Part shown: piece after piece, positions 1 to 10,690 of the stretch
Position numbering within the stretch: position 1 is the first letter of the stretch
Layout: each line of letters starts with the position of its first letter
NCBI GenBank assembly: GCA_028564705.1
Contig: JAPXFQ010001796.1
Location: forward strand, 1-64,000
Reading direction: 5' to 3'
DNA length: 64,000 bases
Source: Apricaphanius iberus
Lineage: Eukaryota > Chordata > Actinopteri > Cyprinodontiformes > Aphaniidae
Position numbers and translations under genes: made by a program
Notes under the pieces: model-generated
What the model was told of the DNA's origin: nothing
The model's input: only the letters and a program-made list of their open reading frames with translations
Database searches by the model: none

Positions 1-3000
1 TGTGGTAGTGTGTTTGTGTTAGTGTGTTTGTGGTAGTGTGTTTGTGTTAGTGTGTGTGTGGTAGTGTGTGTGTGGTAGTGTGTTTGTGTTAGTGTGTTTG
101 TGTTAGTGTGTGTGTGGTAGTGTGTGTGTGGTAGTGTGTTTGTGTTAGTGTGTGTGTGGTAGTGTGTGTGTGGTAGTGTGTGTGTGGTAGTGTGTGTGTG
201 TGGTAGTGTGTTTGTGGTAGTGTGTTTGTGGTAGTGTGTTTGTGTTAGTGTGTGTGTGGTAGTGTGTGTGTGTGGTAGTGTGTGTGTGGTAGTGTGTTTG
301 TGTGTGTGTGGTAGTGTGTGTGTGGTAGTGTGTGTGTGTTAGTGTGTGGGTAGTTAGTGTGTGTGTGGTAGTGTGTTTGTGTGGTAGTGTGTTTGTGGTA
401 GTGTGTTTGTGTTAGTGTGTTTGTGGTAGTGTGTTTGTGGTAGTGTGTTTGTGTTAGTGTGTGTGGGTAGTGTGTTTGTGGTAGTGTGTTTGTGTTAGTG
501 TGTGTGTGGTAGTGTGTTTGTGGTAGTGTGTTTGTGTTAGTGTGTGTGTGTGTGTGTTGTGGTAGTGTTGTGTTAGTGGTTTGTGGTTAGTGTGTGTGTG
601 GTAGTGTGTGTGTGTGGTAGTGTGTGTGTGGTTAGTGTGTTTGTGTTAGTGTGTTTGTGGTAGTGTGTTTGTGGTAGTGTGTTTGTGGTAGTGTGTTTGT
701 GTTAGTGTGTGTGTGGTAGTGTGTGTGTGTGGTAGTGTGTGTGTGTTAGTGTGTTTGTGTTAGTGTGTGTGTGGTAGTGTGTGTGTGGTAGTGTGTGTGT
801 GGTAGTGTGTGTGTGGTAGTGTGTGTGTGGTAGTGTGTTTGTGTTAGTGTGTGTGTGTTATTGTGTGTGTGGTAGTGTGTTTGTGTTAGTGTGTGTGTGG
901 TAGTGTGTGTGTGTTAGTGTGTGTGTTAGTGTGTTTGTGTTAGTGTGTTTGTGTTAGTGTGTTGTGTGTAGTGTGTGTTGTGTTAGTGTGTGTGTGGTAG
1001 TGTGTTTGTGTTAGTTGTGTGTGTGTTAGTGTGTTTTGTGTTTGTGTGTGTGTGGTGTGTGTGTGTGTTAGTGTGTGTGTTAGTGTGTGTTAGTGTGTGT
1101 GTTAGTGTGTGTGTGTTAGTGTGTGTTGGTGTGTTAGTGTGTTAGTGTGTGTGTTGGTGTGTGTGTGTGTGTTAATGTGTGTGTGTGTTAGTGTGTGTGT
1201 GTGTGTGTGTGTGTTAGTGTGTTAGTGTGTGTGTTTGTGTGTTAGTGTGTTTGTGTTAGTGTGTGTGTGTTAGTGTGTGTGTGTTAGTGTGTGTGTGGTA
1301 GTGTGTGTGTGTTAGTGTGTGTGTGTGTGTGTGTGTGTTAGTGTGTGTGTTAGTGTGTGTTAGTGTGTGTGTGTGTTAGTGTGTGTTAGTGTGTGTGTGG
1401 TAGTGTGTGTGTGGTAGTGTGTTTGTGGTAGTGTGTGTGTGTTAGTGTGTTTGTGGTAGTGTGTGTGTGGTAGTGTGTGTGTGGTAGTGTGTGTGTGGTA
1501 GTGTGTGTGTGGTAGTGTGTTTGTGTTAGTGTGTGTGTGGTAGTGTGTGTGTGGTAGTGTGTGTGTGGTAGTGTGTGTGTGGTAGTGTGTGTGTGTTAGT
1601 GTGTTTGTGGTAGTGTGTGTGTGGTAGTGTGTTTGTGTTAGTGTGTTTGTGTTAGTGTGTGTGTGGTAGTGTGTGTGTGGTAGTGTGTGTGTGGTAGTGT
1701 GTGTGTGTGTTAGTGTGTTTGTGGTAGTGTGTGTGTGGTAGTGTGTTTGTGTTAGTGTGTTTGTGTTAGTGTGTGTGTGGTAGTGTGTGTGTGGTAGTGT
1801 GTGTGTGGTAGTGTGTGTGTGTGTTAGTGTGTTTGTGGTAGTGTGTGTGTGGTAGTGTGTTTGTGTTAGTGTGTTTGTGTTAGTGTGTGTGTGGTAGTGT
1901 GTGTGTGGTAGTGTGTGTGTGGTAGTGTGTGTGTGTGTTAGTGTGTTTGTGGTAGTGTGTGTGTGGTAGTGTGTTTGTGTTAGTGTGTTTGTGTTAGTGT
2001 GTGTGTGGTAGTGTGTGTGTGGTAGTGTGTGTGTGGTAGTGTGTGTGTGTGTTAGTGTGTTTGTGGTAGTGTGTGTGTGGTAGTGTGTTTGTGTTAGTGT
2101 GTTTGTGTTAGTGTGTGTGTGGTAGTGTGTGTGTGGTAGTGTGTGTGTGGTAGTGTGTGTGTGTGTTAGTGTGTTTGTGGTAGTGTGTGTGTGGTAGTGT
2201 GTTTGTGTTAGTGTGTTTGTGTTAGTGTGTGTGTGGTAGTGTGTGTGTGGTAGTGTGTGTGTGGTAGTGTGTGTGTGTGTTAGTGTGTTTGTGGTAGTGT
2301 GTGTGTGGTAGTGTGTTTGTGTTAGTGTGTTTGTGTTAGTGTGTGTGTGGTAGTGTGTGTGTGGTAGTGTGTGTGTGGTAGTGTGTGTGTGTGTTAGTGT
2401 GTTTGTGGTAGTGTGTGTGTGGTAGTGTGTTTGTGTTAGTGTGTTTGTGTTAGTGTGTGTGTGGTAGTGTGTGTGTGGTAGTGTGTGTGTGGTAGTGTGT
2501 GTGTGTGTTAGTGTGTTTGTGGTAGTGTGTGTGTGGTAGTGTGTTTGTGTTAGTGTGTTTGTGTTAGTGTGTGTGTGGTAGTGTGTGTGTGGTAGTGTGT
2601 GTGTGGTAGTGTGTTTGTGGTAGTGTGTTTGTGTTAGTGTGTTTGTGGTAGTGTGTGTGTGTTAGTGTGTTTGTGTTAGTGTGTTTGTGTTAGTGTGTGT
2701 GTGGTAGTGTGTTTGTGTTAGTGTGTGTGTGGTAGTGTGTTTGTGTTAGTGTGTTTGTGGTAGTGTGTTTGTGTTATGTGTTTGTGGTAGGTGTGTTGTT
2801 GGTGTGTGTGGTAGTGTGTGTGTGGTAGTGTGTTTGTGTTAGTGTGTTTGTGTTAGTGTGTGTGTGGTAGTGTGTGTGTGGTAGTGTGTTTGTGTTAGTG
2901 TGTGTGTGGTAGTGTGTGTGTGGTAGTGTGTGTGTGGTAGTGTGTTTGTGTTAGTGTGTTTGTGTTAGTGTGTGTGTGGTAGTGTGTTTGTGGTAGTGTG

Positions 3001-4490
3001 TTTGTGTTAGTGTGTGTGTGGTAGTGTGTGTGTGTGGTAGTGTGTTTGTGGTAGTGTGTTTGTGTTAGTGTGTGTGTGGTAGTGTGTGTGTGGTAGTGTG
3101 TGTGTGTGGTAGTGTGTTTGTGTTAGTGTGTGTGTGTTAGTGTGTGTGTGTGGTAGTGTGTTTGTGTTAGTGTGTGTGTGGTAGTGTGTGTGTGTTAGTG
3201 TGTTTGTGTTAGTGTGTTTGTGGTAGTGTGTTTGTGTTAGTGTGTGTGTGGTAGTGTGTGTGTGGTAGTGTGTTGTGTTAGTGTGTTTGTGTTAGTGTGT
3301 GTGTGGTAGTGTGTGTGTGGTAGTGTGTTGTGTTAGTGTGTGTGTGTGTGGTAGTGTGTTTGTGGTAGTGTGTGTGTGTTAGTGTGTTTGTGTTAGTGTG
3401 TGTGTGGTAGTGTGTGTGTGGTAGTGTGTTTGTGTTAGTGTGTGTGTGGTAGTGTGTGTGTGGTAGTGTGTGTGTGGTAGTGTGTTTGTGTTAGTGTGTT
3501 TGTGTTAGTGTGTGTGTGGTAGTGTGTGTGTGGTAGTGTGTTTGTGTTAGTGTGTGTGTGGTAGTGTGTGTGTTAGTGTGTGTGTGGTAGTGTGTTTGTG
3601 TTAGTGTGTGTGTGGTAGTGTGTGTGTGGTAGTGTGTGTGTGTGGTAGTGTGTTTGTGTTAGTGTGTGTGTGTTAGTGTGTGTGTGGTAGTGTGTGTGTG
3701 TTGTTGTGTGTGGTAGTGTGTGTGTGGTAGTGTGTGTGTGTGTTAGTGTGTTTGTGTAGTGTGTGTGTGGTAGTGTGTTGTGGTGTGTGTTGTGGTAGTG
3801 TGTTTGTGTTAGTGTGTGTGGGTGTTGTGGTAGTGTGTTTGTGTTAGTGTGTGTGTGGTAGTGTGTTTGTGGTAGTGTGTTTGTGTTAGTGTGTGTGTGG
3901 TAGTGTGTTTGTGGTAGTGTGTTTGTGGTAGTGTGTTTGTGTTAGTGTGTGTGTGTAGTGTGTGTGTGTGGTAGTGTGTGTGTGTGTGTGTTAGTTAGTG
4001 TGTGTGTGGTAGTGTGTTTGTGGTAGTGTGTGTGTGTGTTTGTGTTAGTGTGTGTGTGTAGTGTGTGTGTGTGTTAGTGTGTGTGTGGTAGTGTGTTGTG
4101 TTAGTGTGTGTGTGGTAGTGTGTGTGTGGTAGTGTGTTTGTGGTAGTGTGTGTGTGGTAGTGTGTGTGTGGTAGTGTGTTTGTGTTAGTGTGTGTGTGGT
4201 GTGTGTGTGTGGTAGTGTGTTTGTGTTAGTGTGTGTGTGGTAGTGTGTGTGTGGTAGTGTGTTTGTGGTAGTGTGTTTGTGTTAGTGTGTGTGTGGTAGT
4301 GTGTTTGTGTTAGTGTGTGTGTGGTAGTGTGTTTGTGTTAGTGTGTGTGTGGTAGTGTGTGTGTGGTAGTGTGTTTGTGTTTTGTGTGTGTGTCGGTCGT
4401 GGTGCTGTGGTTGTGTGTTTTGTGTTAGTCGTGTGTGTGGTGTGTGGGTGTGGATATTTTCTTTGTGTTAGTGTGTTGTGTTTTAGGTGT
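1..4490. repeat. TG-rich 14-bp minisatellite array
   Basis: The stretch is built almost entirely of 14-bp units of the forms GTAGTGTGTGTGTG, GTAGTGTGTTTGTG and TTAGTGTGTTTGTG, roughly 320 copies, running into the left edge of the window. Unit length varies by 2-bp slippage. Sharper breaks of pattern occur near 540-590, 960-1150, 2770-2815 and 3690-3830. The array decays between 4370 and 4490 into non-repetitive DNA. If the minus-strand matrin-3-like gene continues leftward, this is intronic and would be transcribed as a CA-rich RNA. The composition is seen directly; the intronic location is inferred. Confidence 0.97.
1590..2625. repeat. 114-bp higher-order repeat inside the TG array
   Basis: The junction TTAGTGTGTTTGTGGTAG recurs at 1596, 1710, 1824, 1938, 2052, 2166, 2280, 2394 and 2508, exactly 114 bp apart each time. 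114 equals eight 14-bp units plus one extra GT, and the order of variant units is the same in each copy. The homogeneity contrasts with the irregular order of the same variants on both sides. This indicates a recent amplification of an eight-unit block. Confidence 0.93.
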
Positions 4491-5064
4491 TGGATGGGCC
4501 GGGGCGACGCTGCGCCTCAGGTGGAACGTTTACAAAGTACGCTTCTGGGACGTGTGAAAATATCAATAAAAATATCCATCCATCGATAGAAAGTTTCCCA
4601 TCATCATTTCCTGCAGTCAAAAACGCTCCATCACCCTCTCTGCACTCAACCCCGAGTAAAACCAACCCACCCTGCTAACTACTTTTATTTGTTTTTTACA
4701 AACTCTGTTAAAACATTTTTTTGAATAAAGGTCTGAATCTAATTCTTGATTAAAACGTTTTATCAGTAAATATGGATCAATATCACTATTCCCTTTATTG
4801 ATGTGCTCTTTTCAGACAAGGGACAAGGGTTCTTCCTAAACATGGGAACTAGAACCTAGAAGAACCCTGAGGATCATCTTCACCACACAAACTGAGCAGA
4901 CAAAGGTCAGAGGTTTGGTCTGAAACGCTGCGAGACGAAGAATTCCCCACATGTATCGGGTTCTCCAACCACAAATTTGCTCTCAGACGCAGACCTACTG
5001 ACAGAGACGTTTGTCCTTTTTTCTACTCTCGACTCCATTGTTTTTTTATCGTTGCTCGACCAGG

Positions 5065-5078
5065 ACAGCAGGGGGCGC
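5065..5078 (+). promoter_or_regulatory. CTCF-like motif
   Basis: The 14-mer ACAGCAGGGGGCGC matches the CTCF core consensus CCASYAGRKGGCRS at 13 of 14 positions. Motif match only; occupancy cannot be judged from sequence. Confidence 0.35.
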
Positions 5079-5389
5079 TAACTTTTCATGGCGTCTCTGC
5101 CTACTATCACAGCATCGTTTCAGGGTTTTTTCTAGGCTTCTGAACGTATTTCTCCATCAAGGATCAATGGACGACAGAAAATACGTTTTTATTAATCTGT
5201 AAAGCTTTTTACTAGAAGCTCATAGAATCCTCTAGAAACACATGGAAACAAACTCAGCGTCTGATTGGTTGTTTCTCTACACCTGCTGGTGTTCAACATG
5301 ACATAAAGACCAGATTAGATAAATAATCCTTTCAATATAAAGCATGTAGTGGCCAAACGCTGCATTAACTACTGATTACAGCGACTATA

Positions 5390-5403
5390 GCGCCCCCTAC
5401 TGG
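5390..5403 (-). promoter_or_regulatory. CTCF-like motif
   Basis: On the minus strand the 14-mer CCAGTAGGGGGCGC matches the CTCF core consensus CCASYAGRKGGCRS at every position. It lies about 310 bp from, and points away from, the plus-strand motif at 5065. Motif match only. Confidence 0.4.
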
Positions 5404-5470
5404 TTAAAACATCTCTGGCTGTTACTGAACTGACCAATCAGAGGCAGACGTGTGTGTGTGTGAGCCTGAC

Positions 5471-6476
5471 CTCTGCAGCAGGTTGAGCTGACCGTCGGCG
5501 TGTCCGGTCGTGTTGACATGTTGATTCCAAACCTGAAACAGAAAACAGGAAGTGAGGCTGAGGCCGCCGCCCACCTCCCCAGTCCCCCCCAGCCCCTCCC
5601 CTGACCCTTCAGTAGCCCCACCCCACTCACCTGCAGACACATGCTGGGGCGAACAGGTGAACTTACCTTCTCTGACAGAACCGTGATGTCACACAGGGAG
5701 CATGTGTATGGGAACGTTGTCGGCGACGCTCCGTGGAAGTCCAGAGCTTGTTTCTTGGAAGGCATGGTTCCGAGGTCGTGGGCCCGGTCAGAGGCCCGCT
5801 CCGAGGACCGCCTGCCGTAGGACGATCTGGAGTCCCTGCGGCGCTCATCAGGAGGAGGAACCGTTCTGTAATTGGACAACCTAGACGGACGGGTCCTGTC
5901 CACCGACGCGCTGAAAGAAGAACCTTCCCTACCGTAGCTAGGGGGGCGGGGCCTCAGGTCCAGGTCGACGGCACGCCGCGACGATGAAGAGGAGGGCGGG
6001 GACCTGCGACCCGGGACGACAGAGGACGAGATCAGGTGCAATGGGTACTGGACCGGCTGCCTGCGAAGCTGCTCCCAGTCCCTGGAGGCGGAGCTAGTGG
6101 AGGGCCGGTGGGCGGAGCTAAAGGCGAGCGGAGGAGAAGGAGGTCTGGCAGGTAAAGGCTTAACGGTTCCCAGGGTGGGGTCAGGAAGTGACCTGGTGGG
6201 GAAGGACTGCATGGGAGGCGGAGCCTTCTGGCCTTTGATCTGCTTGAGGATCTGAGGAAGCGACTCCAGCGTCAAGATGTCCTCAGGAAGCTTCGCCAGA
6301 ACAGACAGATCTTCAGGCTCCAGGCCGCAGCTGCTCAGGAGGCCCATCACGTTCTCCTGGGAGGAGGAGGGCTCCTGAGGAGGTCTGTAAAAGTCCCGGT
6401 CAGCTACAGAACCATAGCGCCGGGGATCGGGCCGCAGGTCCGAGTCAGACGGCTGTCGGTACGGGAAGCCGGACAT
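5471..6476 (-). CDS. Matrin-3-like nuclear RNA/DNA-binding protein, 5' part (two coding exons, continues beyond the window)
   Basis: Two spliced exons on the minus strand. Exon A spans 6485-5667: an acceptor (pyrimidine-rich tract, TTTCTCCACAG) ends at 6486, the ATG is at 6476, and the exon closes after 270 codons in phase 0 with the donor AAG/GTAAGT. Exon B spans 5532-5471 (acceptor TTTCTGTTTCAG, donor GAG/GTCAGG). Residues about 42-85 carry a GLLSSCGLEPEDL...LPEDI...LESLPQILKQIK block. It matches the conserved N-terminal segment of matrin-3 and ZNF638 (ILASFGL..EDL..YPE..TPENLPQIL). Residues about 100-240 are low-complexity, rich in Ser, Arg and Pro. The end of exon A (FPYTCSLCDITVLSEK) joins exon B (VWNQHVNTTGH) to rebuild a matrin-type zinc finger, with C-x2-C before the splice and H-x5-H after it. 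The split position agrees with the split I recall for MATR3. RRMs and the second finger are not in the window. The usual MATR3 N-terminus is absent, so a fish matr3-like paralogue is favoured; a ZNF638 relative is the alternative. Family members act in the nucleus on RNA processing. Confidence 0.82.
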
Positions 6477-6587
6477 GATGGAAGCCTGTGGAGAAACCAT
6501 GTCAGGAGACACAAGATAGAAAGAGTGAAGCTGAGGGACAACATGGCATGAAGAAGAGACCAGCAGCTGGAGGAGGAGCTGGCTCAA

Positions 6588-9500
6588 TGTCTCAGGAACG
6601 TCTGGGGAACATCTAAAGACCTGAGGAACGTCTGGGGAACATCTAAAGACCAGAGGAACGTCTGGGGAACATCTAAAGACCAGAGGAACGTCTGGGGAAC
6701 ATCTAAAGACCAGAGGAACGTCTCAGGAACATCTAAAGACCAGAGGAACGTCTCAGGAACATCTAAAGACCAGAGGAACGTCTAAAGCGAGGAACGTCTA
6801 AAGACCAGAGGAACGTCTCAGGAACGTCTAAAGACCAGAGGAACGTCTCGGGAACATCTAAAGACCTGAGGAACGTCTAAAGACCTGAGGAACGTCTAAA
6901 GACCAGAGGAACGTCTAAAGACCAGAGGAACGTCTCGGGAACATCTAAAGACCAGAGGAACGTCTCGGGAACATCTAAAGACCAGAGGAACGTCTCGGGA
7001 ACGTCTAAAGACCTGAGGAACGTCTCAGGAACATCTAAAGACCTGAGGAACGTCTGGGGAACATCTAAAGACCAGAGGAACGTCTCAGGAACATCTAAAG
7101 ACCAGAGGAACGTCTCGGGAACATCTAAAGACCAGAGGAACGTCTCAGGAACATCTAAAGACCAGAGGAACGTCTCGGGAACATCTAAAGACCTGAGGAA
7201 CGTCTCGGGAACATCTAAAGACCAGAGGAACGTCTCAGGAACATCTAAAGACCAGAGGAACGTCTCAGGAACATCTAAAGACCTGAGGAACGTCTCAGGA
7301 ACATCTAAAGACCTGAGGAACGTCTGGGGAACATCTAAAGACCAGAGGAAGTCTCAGGAACATCTAAAGACCAGAGGAACGTCTCAGGATCTAAAGACCA
7401 GAGGAACGTCGGATCTAAAGACCAGAGGAACGTCTCAGGAACATCTAAAGACCAGAGGAACGTCTCGGGAACATCTAAAGACCAGAGGAACGTCTCAGGA
7501 ACGTCTAAAGACCAGAGGAACGTCTCGGGAACGTCTAAAGACCAGAGGAACGTCTCAGGAACGTCTAAAGACCAGAGGAACGTCTCAGGAACATCTAAAG
7601 ACCAGAGGAACGTCTCAGGAATGTCTAAAGACCTGAGGAACGTCTAAAGACCTGAGGAACGTCTAAAGACCAGAGGAACATCTAAAGACCAGAGGAACGT
7701 CTCGGGAACATCTAAAGACCAGAGGAACGTCTCAGGAACGTCTAAAGACCAGAGGAACGTCTCAGGAACATCTAAAGACCTGAGGAACGTCTCAGGAACA
7801 TCTAAAGACCAGAGGAACGTCTGGGGAACATCTAAAGACCAGAGGAACGTCTCAGGAACGTCTAAAGACCAGAGGAACGTCTCAGGAACATCTAAAGACC
7901 AGAGGAACGTCTGGGGAACATCTAAAGACCAGAGGAACGTCTCAGGAACGTCTAAAGACCAGAGGAACGTCTCAGGAACATCTAAAGACCAGAGGAACGT
8001 CTCAGGAACATCTAAAGACCAGAGGAACGTCTGGGGAACATCTAAAGACCTGAGGAACGTCTCGGGAATGTCTAAAGACCAGAGGAACGTCTCAGGAACA
8101 TCTAAAGACCAGAGGAACGTCTCAGGAACATCTAAAGACCAGAGGAACGTCTCGGGAACGTCTAAAGACCTGAGGAACGTCTCAGGAACATCTAAAGACC
8201 AGAGGAACGTCTCAGGAACATCTAAAGACCAGAGGAACGTCTGGGGAACATCTAAAGACCAGAGGAACGTCTCGGGAACATCTAAAGACCAGAGGAACGT
8301 CTCAGGAACATCTAAAGACCTGAGGAACGTCTCGGGAACTCTAAAGACCAGAGGAACGTCTCAGGAACATCTAAAGACCAGAGGAACGTCTGGGGAACAT
8401 CTAAAGACCTGAGGAACGTCTCAGGAACATCTAAAGACCAGAGGAACGTCTCAGGAATGTCTAAAGACCAGAGGAAGTCTGGAACATCTAAAGACCTGAG
8501 GAACGTCTCAGGAACATCTAAAGACCAGAGGAACGTCTCGGGAAGTCTAAGACCTGAGGAACGTCTGGGAATGTCTAAAGACCAGAGGAACGTCTCAGGT
8601 AACAGAGAACGTCTCAGGAACATCTAAAGACCAGAGGAACGTCCTGGGGAACGTCTAAAAACCTGAGGAACGTCTCAGGAAAATCTAAAGACCAGAGGAA
8701 CGTCTCAGGAACATCTAAAGACCAGAGGAATGTCTGGGGACATCTAAGACCAGAGGAACGTCTGGGGAAATCTAAAGACCAGAGGAAGTTCGTTGTGGGG
8801 TTAAAGACCAGAGGGGAACATCTAAAGACCAGAGGAACGTCTGGGGAACATCTAAAGACCTGAGGAACGTCTCAGGAACGTCTAAAGACCAGAGGAACGT
8901 CTCGGGAACGTCTAAAGACCTGAGGAACGTCTCGGGAATGTCTAAAGACCAGAGGAACATCTAAAGACCAGAGGAACGTCTCAGGAACATCTAAAGACCA
9001 GAGGAACGTCTCAGGAACGTCTAAAGACCAGAGGAACGTCTGGGGAACATCTAAAGACCAGAGGAACGTCTAGGGAACGTCTAAAGACCAGAGGAACGTC
9101 TAAGGAACGTCTAAAGACCAGAGGAACGTCTCAGGAACGTCTAAAGACCTGAGGAACGTCTCAGGAACGTCTAAAGACCAGAGGAACGTCTCGGGAACGT
9201 CTAAAGACCAGAGGAACGTCTAAAGACCTGAGGAACGTCTAAAGACCTGAGGAACGTCTAAAGACCAGAGGAACATCTAAAGACCAGAGGAACGTCTAAG
9301 GAACGTCTAAAGACCTGAGGAACGTCTCAGGAACATCTAAAGACCAGAGGAACGTCTCGGGAACGTCTAAAGACCAGAGGAACGTCTCAGGAACATCTAA
9401 AGACCAGAGGAACGTCTGGGGAACATCTAAAGACCTGAGGAACGTCTCAGGAACGTCTAAAGACCAGAGGAACGTCTCAGGAACATCTAAAGACCAGAGG

Positions 9501-10690
9501 AACGTCTCAGGAACATCTAAAGACCAGAGGAACGTCTCAGGAACATCTAAAGACCTGAGGAACGTCTGGGGAACATCTAAAGACCTGAGGAACGTCTCAG
9601 GAACATCTAAAGACCAGAGGAACGTCTCAGGAACATCTAAAGACCAGAGGAACGTCTCGGGAACGTCTAAAGACCAGAGGAACGTCTAAAGACCTGAGGA
9701 ACGTCTAAAGACCTGAGGAACGTCTAAAGACCAGAGGAACATCTAAAGACCAGAGGAACGTCTCAGGAACATCTAAAGACCAGAGGAACGTCTCGGGAAC
9801 GTCTAAAGACCAGAGGAACGTCTCGGGAACGTCTAAAGACCAGAGGAACGTCTCAGGAACATCTAAAGACAGAGGGAAATGTCTAAAGACCAGAGGAACG
9901 TCTCAGGAATGTCTAAAGACCTGAGGAACGTCTCAGGAACCTATAAAGACCTGAGGAACGTCTCAGGAACATCTAAAGACCTGAGGAACGTCTGGGGAAC
10001 ATCTAAAGACCTGAGGAACGTCTCAGGAATGTCTAAAGACCAGAGGAACGTCTCAGGAATGTCTAAAGACCAGAGGAACGTCTAAAGACCTGAAGAACGT
10101 CTAAAGACAAGAGGAACATCTAAAGACCAGAGGAACGTCTCAGGAACATCTAAAGACCTGAGGAACGTCTCAGGAACGTCTAAAGACCAGAGGAACGTCT
10201 CAGGAACATCTAAAGACCAGAGGAACGTCTCAGGAACATCTAAAGACCAGAGGAACGTCTGGGGAATGTCTAAAGACCAGAGGAACGTCTGGGGAACATC
10301 TAAAGACCAGAGGAACGTCTCAGGAACGTCTAAAGACCAGAGGAACGTCTCAGGAACATCTAAAGACCTGAGGAACGTCTCAGGAACATCTAAAGACCTG
10401 AGGAACGTCTCAGGAACGTCTAAAGACCAGAGGAACGTCTCAGGAACATCTAAAGACCAGAGGAACGTCTCAGGAACATCTAAAGACCAGAGGAACGTCT
10501 CGGGAACATCTAAAGACCAGAGGAACGTCTCGGGAACGTCTAAAGACCTGAGGAACGTCTAAAGACCTGAGGAACGTCTAAAGACCTGAGGAACGTCTAA
10601 AGACCAGAGGAACATCTAAAGACCAGAGGAACGTCTCAGGAACATCTAAAATCCTGAGGAACGTGTAAAAACCTTAGGAACTTCTTAGTA
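6588..10690. repeat. 30-bp minisatellite in intron 1 of the matrin-3-like gene
   Basis: About 130 head-to-tail copies of a 30-bp unit. On the plus strand each unit contains AAAGACC, then AGAGGAACGTCT or TGAGGAACGTCT, then a variable CAGGAACATCT, CGGGAACGTCT or GGGGAACATCT. Some units are shortened by 12 bp where the last element is missing. Because 30 is a multiple of three, parts stay open and would encode a decapeptide repeat (SKDQRNVSGT). No start context, splice site or flanking protein supports a gene. The array starts about 100 bp upstream of the first coding exon's acceptor. Irregular units cluster at 8460-8820. Copies decay between 10640 and 10690. Confidence 0.96.

Larger units (their letters stand above)
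4491..5470. other. Non-repetitive intronic or flanking DNA
   Basis: Mixed-composition DNA between the TG array and the second coding exon of the matrin-3-like gene. No RRM-coding exon or other coding segment is recognisable on either strand; the open frames here are short and low-complexity. It holds two CTCF-like motifs, listed separately. A short GT run (minus CACA) at about 5450-5461 lies immediately next to the donor site at 5470. Confidence 0.6.

Noticed and set aside
1..4490. Telomeric repeat
   Set aside because: Units are GTAGTGTGTGTGTG-type, not TTAGGG. TTAGTGTG occurs but never in telomere register.
5397..5666. Read-through protein after position 5667 (VSSPVRPSMCL...)
   Set aside because: It is translation of the intron after the GTAAGT donor. 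Splicing to 5532 restores the zinc finger in another frame.
6477..6587. Upstream in-frame Met at 6587 extending the matrin-3-like protein by 37 residues
   Set aside because: The segment contains the acceptor TTTCTCCACAG just before 6485, so it is intron; the ATG at 6476 follows the splice site by 9 nt.
8068..10562. Open frames encoding (SKDQRNVSGT)n and minus-strand counterparts
   Set aside because: They follow from a 30-bp repeat period divisible by three inside the putative intron 1; there is no start context, conserved flank or splice support.
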